Below are positions 56,938 through 64,000 of a stretch of DNA of 64,000 bases, in pieces. A program made the translations under genes and the position numbers. The stretch is taken from positions 3,038,001 to 3,102,000 of the forward strand of contig CP089930.1 in the NCBI GenBank assembly GCA_021307345.1. Direction: 5' to 3'. How positions within the stretch are numbered: position 1 is the first letter of the stretch; each line of letters starts with the position of its first letter. Below the pieces are notes generated by a model. It searched no databases and was not told the origin of the DNA. It saw only the letters and a list, made by a program, of their open reading frames with translations. This stretch comes from Escherichia coli. GTDB lineage: Bacteria; Pseudomonadota; Gammaproteobacteria; Enterobacterales; Enterobacteriaceae.

Positions 56938-57143
56938 AACTAACCTCGGGATGAGTAAGGAGACTTATCGGCAATGACGCCGGTATGTTTCTAATATGTT
57001 ACATATTATCAAAGGCAATGTTCCAGACAACAATCTGTTTTATTCAATAGATATGATAGTCGCAGGCTTTGGTACGAAATCATGGCGAACCGCGCGCACT
57101 TCGGGTAATCTGCGCGCTTCGCGCAGCGCTGGTGGAGAAAAGC

Positions 57144-58181
57144 ATGAACGATGAAATGAAAGGTAAAAGCGGCAAGGTCAAAGTGATGTATGTCCGCAGT
57201 GATGATGATTCTGATAAACGTACCCACAACCCGCGCACCGGGAAAGGGGGCGGGCGTCCAGGAAAATCTCGTGCTGACGGTGGCCGTCGCCCCGCCCGCG
57301 ATGACAAACAGAGTCAGCCCCGTGACCGCAAGTGGGAAGAGTCGCCGTGGCGCACCGTTTCCCGCGCGCCGGGTGATGAGGCACCAGAAAAGGCCGATCA
57401 CGGTGGCATCAGTGGTAAAAGTTTTATTGATCCCGAAGTTTTGCGTCGTCAGCGTGCGGAAGAAACCCGCGTCTACGGCGAAAATGCATGTCAGGCACTG
57501 TTCCAGAGTCGTCCGGAAGCGATTGTTCGCGCCTGGTTTATCCAGAGCGTAACGCCACGTTTTAAAGAAGCATTGCGCTGGATGGCGGCAAACCGCAAAG
57601 CGTACCATGTAGTGGATGAAGCGGAACTGACAAAAGCATCAGGCACGGAACATCACGGTGGCGTTTGCTTCCTGATCAAAAAGCGTAACGGCACAACCGT
57701 ACAGCAGTGGGTAAGCCAGGCTGGCGCGCAGGATTGCGTACTGGCGCTGGAAAACGAATCTAACCCGCATAACCTGGGTGGCATGATGCGTAGCTGCGCG
57801 CACTTTGGCGTGACAGGCGTTGTGGTGCAGGATGCGGCGTTGCTGGAATCGGGTGCGGCAATCCGTACCGCAGAAGGCGGCGCAGAGCACGTTCAGCCGA
57901 TTACCGGCGACAACATTGTTAACGTGCTGGATGATTTCCGTCAGGCGGGTTACACCGTCGTGACCACTTCCAGCGAGCAGGGTAAACCGCTGTTCAAAAC
58001 CAGTCTACCAGCGAAAATGGTGCTGGTGCTGGGTCAGGAATATGAAGGGTTACCGGATGCCGCACGCGATCCGAACGATCTGCGCGTGAAGATTGACGGT
58101 ACTGGCAACGTTGCTGGTCTGAATATCTCTGTCGCAACTGGCGTGCTGCTTGGCGAATGGTGGCGTCAGAATAAAGCCTGA
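57144..58181 (+). CDS. yfiF: YfiF, SpoU/TrmH-family predicted RNA methyltransferase
   Basis: 345 residues from [16 protein letters not shown], with GGAG upstream; 25 earlier codons are unsupported. A long basic disordered N-terminus (about 20-85, [14 protein letters not shown]-like) is followed by an RNA-binding region and a SPOUT methylase domain ([44 protein letters not shown]). Substrate unknown. Confidence 0.95.
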   Translation: MNDEMKGKSGKVKVMYVRSDDDSDKRTHNPRTGKGGGRPGKSRADGGRRPARDDKQSQPRDRKWEESPWRTVSRAPGDEAPEKADHGGISGKSFIDPEVLRRQRAEETRVYGENACQALFQSRPEAIVRAWFIQSVTPRFKEALRWMAANRKAYHVVDEAELTKASGTEHHGGVCFLIKKRNGTTVQQWVSQAGAQDCVLALENESNPHNLGGMMRSCAHFGVTGVVVQDAALLESGAAIRTAEGGAEHVQPITGDNIVNVLDDFRQAGYTVVTTSSEQGKPLFKTSLPAKMVLVLGQEYEGLPDAARDPNDLRVKIDGTGNVAGLNISVATGVLLGEWWRQNKA

Positions 58182-58189
58182 TAAATCAG

Positions 58190-58220
58190 CCGGATGGCAA
58201 TTCTGCCATCCGGTATTTTT
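58190..58220. terminator. Bidirectional terminator between yfiF and ung
   Basis: Stem CCGGATGGCA / TGCCATCCGG with loop ATTC, then TATTTTT on the plus strand. Convergent genes on each side. Confidence 0.85.
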
Positions 58221-58227
58221 CCGTTAA

Positions 58228-58917
58228 TTACTCACTCTCTGCCGGTAATACTGGCATCCAGTCAATCGGCGTCTCGCCACGTTGTACCAGCCACTGATTT
58301 GCCAGCACAAAATGGTTGCAGCCAAAGAATCCACGATGCGCCGAAAGCGGTGACGGATGCGGTGCTTTCAGCACGTGATGGCGTTGCTTATCTATAATCG
58401 CCCCTTTCTTTTGCGCATGCGATCCCCACAACAAAAACACCACGCCTTCGCGATGCTGGTTAATCAGGCTGATCACTTTATCGGTGAAGGTTTCCCAGCC
58501 GAGGCTGGCGTGGGAATGCGCCTGACCTGCGCGTACCGTCAACACAGTATTGAGTAGCAGAACGCCCTGACGCGCCCAGCTTTCAAGATAACCATGATTA
58601 GGGCGGGTGAAGCCCGGAATAGTATTTTCCAGCTCTTTATACATATTCAGCAGTGACGGAGGAGTGGCGATTCCGGGGCGAACGGAAAATGCCAGACCAT
58701 GCGCCTGTCCCGGTCCGTGATAAGGATCCTGACCGAGGATCACGACTTTGACGTCACCCAACTCGGTAAAGCGGAACGCGTTAAAGACATCTTTTTGTGG
58801 CGGATAGATAGTGACACCAGACTGCCGCTCGCTGGCGACGGTCTGAAGGGTATTAAGAAAATAGGGTTGCTGCTTCTCTTCAGCCAGCACGTCATGCCAG
58901 GTTAATTCGTTAGCCAT
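58228..58917 (-). CDS. ung: Ung, uracil-DNA glycosylase
   Basis: 229 residues. The active-site loop [20 protein letters not shown] (catalytic Asp near 64) and the minor-groove loop [13 protein letters not shown] (His near 187) are intact. It removes uracil from DNA, starting base-excision repair. Confidence 0.98.
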   Translation of the reverse strand: MANELTWHDVLAEEKQQPYFLNTLQTVASERQSGVTIYPPQKDVFNAFRFTELGDVKVVILGQDPYHGPGQAHGLAFSVRPGIATPPSLLNMYKELENTIPGFTRPNHGYLESWARQGVLLLNTVLTVRAGQAHSHASLGWETFTDKVISLINQHREGVVFLLWGSHAQKKGAIIDKQRHHVLKAPHPSPLSAHRGFFGCNHFVLANQWLVQRGETPIDWMPVLPAESE

Positions 58918-59100
58918 CTCGCTCTCCTGCGAATCTTCAATCCGCCTAGCTTAACTGCTTCTTTCTACAGAACAAAATCATGCTCATTTTTTAGCCATAA
59001 ACGAGTGCAAAAAAGTGTAAATTGGTAAAATTTCACGCTCGCATAAGTTGATGTAAAACAATAAAATCCATTTCCGACCATATTTGATGTGTGGTTTTTA

Positions 59101-59114
59101 TTGATTTAAATCAA
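59101..59114 (+). promoter_or_regulatory. FNR site of the grcA promoter
   Basis: TTGATTTAAATCAA is a perfect palindromic match to the FNR consensus TTGAT-N4-ATCAA. A TATATATA -10-like segment follows about 25 bases downstream (59138-59144). It explains the strong anaerobic induction known for grcA. Confidence 0.92.
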
Positions 59115-59220
59115 AGAATCAAGGGTGTTTGAGGAGTATATATACACTCAAGCAACAATGGTTTTACCAATTGGCCGCGACAGGCTAATCAAATCAAATA
59201 ATTTGCCGGGGAGGCATCAC

Positions 59221-59604
59221 ATGATTACAGGTATCCAGATTACTAAAGCCGCTAATGACGATCTGCTGAACTCTTTCTGGCTGCTGGACAGCGAAAAAGG
59301 CGAAGCGCGTTGCATCGTTGCGAAAGCAGGTTTTGCAGAAGACGAAGTGGTTGCAGTAAGCAAACTGGGTGACATTGAATACCGTGAAGTTCCAGTAGAA
59401 GTTAAACCAGAAGTTCGCGTTGAAGGTGGTCAGCACCTGAACGTAAACGTTCTGCGTCGTGAAACTCTGGAAGATGCAGTTAAGCATCCGGAAAAATATC
59501 CGCAGCTGACCATCCGTGTATCCGGTTATGCAGTTCGCTTCAACTCTCTGACTCCGGAACAGCAGCGCGACGTTATCGCTCGTACCTTTACTGAAAGCCT
59601 GTAA
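59221..59604 (+). CDS. grcA: GrcA (YfiD), autonomous glycyl radical cofactor
   Basis: 127 residues from [16 protein letters not shown] with GGGGAGG upstream; an earlier in-frame ATG lies in the leader. The C-terminal glycyl-radical motif [13 protein letters not shown] near 98-110 carries the radical glycine. It can replace the damaged C-terminal part of pyruvate formate-lyase after oxygen exposure. Anaerobic and acid induced; own terminator. Confidence 0.98.
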
Positions 59605-59624
59605 GGCTTAAGTAGCAAGTTATT

Positions 59625-59660
59625 AAGCGGAAGAGGGTGAGCTCTTCCGCTTTTCTTTTG
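59625..59660 (+). terminator. Terminator of grcA
   Basis: Stem AAGCGGAAGAG / CTCTTCCGCTT with loop GGTGAG, followed by TTCTTTTG. Confidence 0.9.
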
Positions 59661-59664
59661 TCTT

Positions 59665-60252
59665 TCAATAGAAAATGCGTACCGCACAATAGACCAGCAA
59701 CAGCGCCAGCACGATATTCAACTGACGGTCATAGCGGTTAAACAATCGCTGAAACAGATGTCCCGCCAGCGCCCAACACACATTGCCAAACGTCCCAATC
59801 ATCGCCAGCAAAACGCTGACGCCAACTACCCAGCTTAACGCCTGTGTTTGCGGCAGAACAAACGTCGACAGTGCCGTAATGCCGTACAAAATAATTTTGA
59901 CGTTCACAAACTGCAAAGCAAAGCTGGCCCAAAAACTGATCGGTTTTGCCTGAAGTCCGTCTTCTTTTGTTGGACTGGTAGCGATTTTCCACGCCAGCCA
60001 GACAATATATGCTGCCCCCGCCCAACTCAACAAATGCACTGCTGCCGGATCGATAACAGCCAGTGAAAACGAAATTCCCGCACACAGCAACATGACGATT
60101 AAAAATCCCAGACTCATCCCTGCCAGCACGCGGGAACTCTGACGAACCCCATGCGACGTGGCTGAACTCAAAGCGAGAATATTGTTCGGTCCTGGCGTGA
60201 GGGCCGTAATCAGAGTGTAGGTCCAAAAAGCACTTAAAAGGGTCGGTGTCAC
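59665..60252 (-). CDS. eamB: EamB (YfiK), cysteine / O-acetylserine exporter
   Basis: 195 residues. LysE/RhtB-type exporter with six hydrophobic helices and the family start ITALTPGPNNILALSSATSHG. It exports cysteine and O-acetylserine. Divergent from yfiE, which is the likely but unproven local regulator. Confidence 0.95.
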   Translation of the reverse strand: MTPTLLSAFWTYTLITALTPGPNNILALSSATSHGVRQSSRVLAGMSLGFLIVMLLCAGISFSLAVIDPAAVHLLSWAGAAYIVWLAWKIATSPTKEDGLQAKPISFWASFALQFVNVKIILYGITALSTFVLPQTQALSWVVGVSVLLAMIGTFGNVCWALAGHLFQRLFNRYDRQLNIVLALLLVYCAVRIFY

Positions 60253-60354
60253 TTGTTATCTCCTCTGTTTTGGTAGACAGTACCCGACATGAAACATTTA
60301 AAAAAATGAATGTTTTTACATTCTAAATTCGACAATCTCGATAGGTTTGGGTTT

Positions 60355-61236
60355 ATGGATCTGCGCCGCTTTATTACGCTTAAAACCGTGGTGGAAGAGG
60401 GTTCCTTTTTGCGAGCTTCGCAAAAATTGTGCTGTACACAATCGACGGTTACTTTTCATATTCAGCAGCTTGAACAGGAGTTCTCGGTTCAGTTGTTTGA
60501 AAAAATTGGCCGACGGATGTGCCTCACTCGCGAAGGAAAAAAGTTGCTGCCGCACATTTATGAACTCACCAGAGTGATGGATACGCTACGCGAGGCTGCC
60601 AAAAAAGAGTCGGATCCGGACGGAGAGCTGCGCGTTGTTTCAGGTGAAACGCTACTCTCTTACCGAATGCCGCAGGTGTTGCAGCGTTTTCGGCAACGCG
60701 CACCCAAAGTACGTTTATCGTTGCAGTCGCTGAATTGCTACGTGATCCGTGATGCATTGCTGAATGATGAGGCCGATATCGGTGTCTTTTATCGCGTAGG
60801 GAATGATGATGCTCTGAACCGACGAGAGTTGGGTGAACAATCACTGGTGTTGGTGGCTTCACCGCAAATTACAGATGTCGATTTTACTGAGCCGGGAAGA
60901 CATAACGCCTGTAGCTTTATTATTAACGAACCGCAATGTGTCTTCCGCCAGATATTTGAAAGCACGCTGCGTCAGCGGCGGATCACGGTGGAAAGCACCA
61001 TTGAGCTTATAAGCATTGAAAGTATCAAGCGATGTGTCGCAGCAAATATCGGAGTCAGCTACTTACCGCGCTTTGCGGTAGCAAAAGAGCTGGAGTGCGG
61101 AGAATTAATTGAATTACCCTTTGGCGAACCGTCGCAGACCATTACGGCAATGTGCGCTCACCATGCCGGAAAAGCGGTTAGCCCGGCGATGCACATTTTT
61201 ATTCAGTGTGTTGAAGAGTGTTTTTTGGCGGGATAA
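60355..61236 (+). CDS. yfiE: YfiE, LysR-type transcriptional regulator
   Basis: 293 residues from MDLRRFITLKTVVEEG. N-terminal winged helix (SFLRASQKLCCTQSTVTFHI and QQLEQEFSVQLFEK, 17-52) and a C-terminal periplasmic-binding-like co-inducer domain (RVVSGETLLSYRMPQVLQ onwards). The divergent arrangement with eamB suggests it regulates that exporter; the effector is unknown. Confidence 0.94.
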   Translation: MDLRRFITLKTVVEEGSFLRASQKLCCTQSTVTFHIQQLEQEFSVQLFEKIGRRMCLTREGKKLLPHIYELTRVMDTLREAAKKESDPDGELRVVSGETLLSYRMPQVLQRFRQRAPKVRLSLQSLNCYVIRDALLNDEADIGVFYRVGNDDALNRRELGEQSLVLVASPQITDVDFTEPGRHNACSFIINEPQCVFRQIFESTLRQRRITVESTIELISIESIKRCVAANIGVSYLPRFAVAKELECGELIELPFGEPSQTITAMCAHHAGKAVSPAMHIFIQCVEECFLAG

Positions 61237-61241
61237 AAAAA

Positions 61242-61440
61242 TGCCAGGATTAAACCCGGCATTCAACTTGTCGACAAATGCGCTTTGTTCATGCCGGATG
61301 CGGCGTGAACGCCTTATCCGGCCTACAAAATTGTGCAAATTCAATACATTGCATGAGTTTCGTAGGCCTGATAAGCGTAGCGCATCAGGCAATTTTGCGT
61401 TTGCCTGCACTTTTAATACCGGGCTTAAACCCGGCATTAT
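61242..61440. repeat. BIME with two REP units and flanking hairpins
   Basis: REP 1 (61294-61328, GCCGGATGCGGCGTGAACGC...CCGGCCTAC) and an oppositely oriented REP 2 (61360-61390, GTAGGCCTGATAAGCG...GCATCAGGC) form a BIME. It is bracketed by AATGCCAGGATTAAACCCGG (61241-61260) and ATACCGGGCTTAAACCCGGC (61418-61437), two hairpins that may terminate yfiE and srmB. Confidence 0.85.
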
Positions 61441-61442
61441 GA

Positions 61443-62777
61443 TTACTCTTCTGTCGTTTGCGGCGGCACGCCCGTTCCGCTTGGTTTGCGGCGCTTACCA
61501 ATATTTTTGGTATCGCGATGGCGTTTTTTCACCCGTGGCTTCTCTTTCTCTTTAGCCTTTTTCTTCTCGGCGCGTTTTGCCAACACTTTTTTCGATGGCT
61601 TGCCGGTCTGTTTCTCGCTTGGCGCACGCGTTTTCGGGCGTAACTCATCAATTACGCGAGCTTTAATTGGCTCTTCAATATAACGACCAACTTTGCCCAG
61701 CAGCAGATGGTCATGAGCTTCAACCAGTGAAATTGCGGTGCCTTTACGGCCAGCGCGAGCGGTACGCCCGATACGGTGCAAATAAGTATCGCCACTGCGC
61801 GGCATATCGAAGTTAAAGACGTGGCTGACATCCGGAATGTCGATACCACGCGCGGCAACATCAGTTGCAACCAGTACGTTAACGCGGCCTTCGGTCAGGC
61901 GTTTGATCGCTTCGTTGCGTTTGCCTTGCACCATCTCACCTTCGAGATAGCAGTTGTTGATGCCCGCTTCGCGCAGCCAGTTTGCCAGTTCATGCACACG
62001 CTCACGCTTACGCACAAAGACAATTGAGCGAGTCGCTTCCGGCTGTTTTAACAGATGCACCAGCAACGCAGTTTTATGCTCAAGATCATCGGCGCGGTAA
62101 TACCACTGATGAATCTTTTTGCGCTCTCGGGTGGACGGATTCGCAGAAACTTCCACCGGATCTTCGAGCAGACGCTCAGCAAAATCCTGAATAGCATCGC
62201 CTTCCAGCGTTGCCGAGAAGAGCAGGGTTTGTTTACGCCAGCGAGTTTCGCCAGCAATATGTTCGATATCCTGGGCGAAGCCCATATCCAGCATACGGTC
62301 TGCTTCATCGAGGATCAGCGTTTCAACCGCGCGGCAATCGAAGTTCTCTTCTTTTATATACTGCAGCAGACGACCAGTTGTGGCGACCACGATGTCCTGG
62401 TTTTCGCTGAACACTTCTGCGTGGTTCATATAAGCCACGCCACCGGTGATGGTGGCAATATCCAGATGCGTATGTTTCGCCAGTTCGCGGGCATGATCGG
62501 CCACCTGCATCGCCAGTTCGCGAGTTGGGGTGAGGATCAAAATACGCGGCGGACCGGATTTCTTACGCGGGAAATCGAGCAGGTGCTGCAACGCTGGCAG
62601 CAGATACGCCGCCGTTTTACCGGTGCCTGTCGGCGCAGAACCGAGTACATCACGGCCATCGAGCGCAGGCGGAATGGCGGCAGCCTGAATGGCGGTCGGG
62701 CGAGTGAAACCTTTATCCTGGAGTGCTTCCAGCAGGCTTTCGTCGAGTTCAAGTTCGGAAAAAGTCGTTACAGTCAT
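61443..62777 (-). CDS. srmB: SrmB, DEAD-box RNA helicase
   Basis: 444 residues. Q motif ([15 protein letters not shown]), Walker [17 protein letters not shown] near 46-61, DEAD box ([14 protein letters not shown] near 155-168), SAT, and [10 protein letters not shown] near 325-334. A basic C-terminal extension ([20 protein letters not shown]) binds RNA. It assists early 50S assembly with uL4 and uL24. Confidence 0.98.
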   Translation of the reverse strand: MTVTTFSELELDESLLEALQDKGFTRPTAIQAAAIPPALDGRDVLGSAPTGTGKTAAYLLPALQHLLDFPRKKSGPPRILILTPTRELAMQVADHARELAKHTHLDIATITGGVAYMNHAEVFSENQDIVVATTGRLLQYIKEENFDCRAVETLILDEADRMLDMGFAQDIEHIAGETRWRKQTLLFSATLEGDAIQDFAERLLEDPVEVSANPSTRERKKIHQWYYRADDLEHKTALLVHLLKQPEATRSIVFVRKRERVHELANWLREAGINNCYLEGEMVQGKRNEAIKRLTEGRVNVLVATDVAARGIDIPDVSHVFNFDMPRSGDTYLHRIGRTARAGRKGTAISLVEAHDHLLLGKVGRYIEEPIKARVIDELRPKTRAPSEKQTGKPSKKVLAKRAEKKKAKEKEKPRVKKRHRDTKNIGKRRKPSGTGVPPQTTEE

Positions 62778-62908
62778 GTTCTACCTCTGTGTGGGGCGCT
62801 GATTATAGACGTTACGGCTGCAATCTTCATCTGTTTGTATGGATATCGCTTCTCAGGTATTGTTCTTACCCGGCGCTATCGCCGTTTTTCCAGCAAGGTT
62901 TTATTTTC

Positions 62909-63646
62909 ATGTCACAGTCTACATCCGTGCTTCGTCGTAATGGATTTACTTTTAAACAGTTTTTTGTCGCACACGATCGCTGTGCAATGAAAGTGGGAAC
63001 GGATGGAATTTTGCTGGGCGCATGGGCTCCTGTGGCTGGGGTAAAACGCTGCCTTGATATCGGCAGCGGTAGCGGCTTATTGGCTTTGATGCTGGCGCAG
63101 CGCACCGATGATGGTGTGATAATCGATGCGGTTGAAATTGAAAATGAAGCGGCTGCCCAGGCGCAGGAAAATATCGCGCAGTCCCCGTGGGCAGAGCGGA
63201 TTAACGTCCATACGGTGGATATTCAGCAGTGGATTACCCAGCAGTCTGCGCGTTTTGATTTAATTATCAGCAACCCGCCGTATTATCAGCAGGGAGTAGA
63301 GTGCGCAACACCACAGCGGGAGCAGGCGCGCTATACCACTACACTTGATCACCAGACGTTGCTCACTTGCGCGGCAGAATGCATTACCGAAGAGGGATTT
63401 TTCTGCGTGGTGCTGCCAGAACAGGTCGGTAATGGTTTTACTGAACTGGCGTTAAATATGGGCTGGCATTTACGTTTACGGACGGATGTGGCGGAAAACG
63501 AAGCGCGACTGCCGCATCGGGTGCTGCTGGCATTCTCCCCACAGGCGGGGGAGTGTTTTAGCGATCGCTTAGTGATTCGTGGGCCAGACCAGAACTATTC
63601 CGAAGCGTATACGGCGCTGACCCAGGCTTTTTATCTGTTTATGTAA
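62909..63646 (+). CDS. trmN: TrmN6 (YfiC), tRNA1(Val) m6A37 methyltransferase
   Basis: 245 residues from [19 protein letters not shown]; the frame extends 62 codons upstream without support. Class-I methyltransferase: [15 protein letters not shown] near 49-63 and the amino-methylase motif [11 protein letters not shown] near 118-128. It methylates A37 of tRNA1-Val. It overlaps the 3' end of nadB by 16 bases. Confidence 0.96.
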   Translation: MSQSTSVLRRNGFTFKQFFVAHDRCAMKVGTDGILLGAWAPVAGVKRCLDIGSGSGLLALMLAQRTDDGVIIDAVEIENEAAAQAQENIAQSPWAERINVHTVDIQQWITQQSARFDLIISNPPYYQQGVECATPQREQARYTTTLDHQTLLTCAAECITEEGFFCVVLPEQVGNGFTELALNMGWHLRLRTDVAENEARLPHRVLLAFSPQAGECFSDRLVIRGPDQNYSEAYTALTQAFYLFM

Positions 63647-64000
63647 TGATTGCCGGGGGTGAGAATCGACGGACCGGAATGCGCGAGTAGCTCCGGGTAA
63701 TCCAGCGTGTAATGCAAGCCCCGACTCTCTTTGCGCATTATCGCGCAGCGAACAATCAACTCGGCAACCTGCACCAGATTACGCAGCTCCAGCAAATTAT
63801 TCGACACACGGAAGTGAGCATAATATTCATCTATCTCCTGCTGCAACATATTGATCCGCCGCAGGGCGCGCTCCAGGCGCTTTGTTGTGCGTACAATGCC
63901 CACGTAATCCCACATAAACAGGCGTAACTCATGCCAGTTATGTTGAATCACCACCAGTTCATCAGGATTCTCAACGCGGCTTTCATCCCACTGCGGTAAC
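63631..64000 (-). CDS. nadB: NadB, L-aspartate oxidase, 3' part only
   Basis: The C-terminal 122 residues are visible, from ...[19 protein letters not shown] to [10 protein letters not shown]. The frame is open at base 64000, so the flavin domain lies outside the window. The three-helix C-terminal domain ([33 protein letters not shown]) carries the HYTLDYP active-site segment. It oxidises aspartate to iminoaspartate, the first step of NAD synthesis. Confidence 0.97.
   Translation of the reverse strand, partial: LPQWDESRVENPDELVVIQHNWHELRLFMWDYVGIVRTTKRLERALRRINMLQQEIDEYYAHFRVSNNLLELRNLVQVAELIVRCAIMRKESRGLHYTLDYPELLAHSGPSILTPGNHYINR

Overview
The window is chromosomal DNA of Escherichia coli or a very close relative. 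From ygaM to nadB the genes follow the E. coli K-12 order (here in reverse map orientation), and nearly every backbone product has the length and motifs I know from K-12. It is not K-12 itself: the prophage-like material beside ssrA, a gene between grpE and yfjD, a MocR-type regulator next to ygaM and many coding substitutions differ. I had no database access, so all names rest on recognition of the protein and RNA sequences.

Layout. 1-5.5 kb: a 5'-truncated MocR-type regulator, ygaM, ygaC, alaE, stpA, ygaP, ygaV, yqaE and kbp. 5.5-13 kb: the glutarate/GABA catabolic cluster glaH(csiD)-lhgO-gabD-gabT-gabP-glaR, all on the minus strand, turning glutarate, lysine breakdown products and GABA into 2-oxoglutarate and succinate. 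13-18.8 kb: a decayed integrative element at the 3' end of ssrA. It holds a P4-type tyrosine integrase, the N-terminal part of a Cap4/DUF4297-like nuclease cut by IS1, the tail of a small mobilisation-type gene, a relaxase pseudogene with an internal stop, and an IS3-family element that cuts the relaxase. Neither IS has a target duplication, so sequence has been lost on both sides.

18.8-43.9 kb: ssrA and smpB (ribosome rescue), ratA-ratB, bamE, recN with LexA boxes, nadK, grpE with a sigma-32 promoter, an extra gene of unknown function, yfjD, ypjD, ffh, the rpsP-rimM-trmD-rplS ribosomal operon, the yfiR-dgcN-yfiB c-di-GMP signalling genes, yfiL, aroF-tyrA, pheL-pheA with attenuator, raiA, bamD, rluD-pgeF and clpB with its heat-shock promoter. 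43.9-49.6 kb: the rRNA operon rrnG (P1/P2, 16S, tRNA-Glu, 23S, 5S, terminators T1 and T2). 49.6-64 kb: kgtP, yfiM, pssA, patZ, tapT, trxC, yfiF, ung, grcA with an FNR site, eamB, yfiE, srmB, trmN6 and the 3' part of nadB.

The most unusual material is the island remnant at 13.2-18.7 kb, above all the IS1-truncated nuclease (16.6-17.2 kb), and the uncharacterised acidic protein gene between grpE and yfjD (24.7-25.4 kb).
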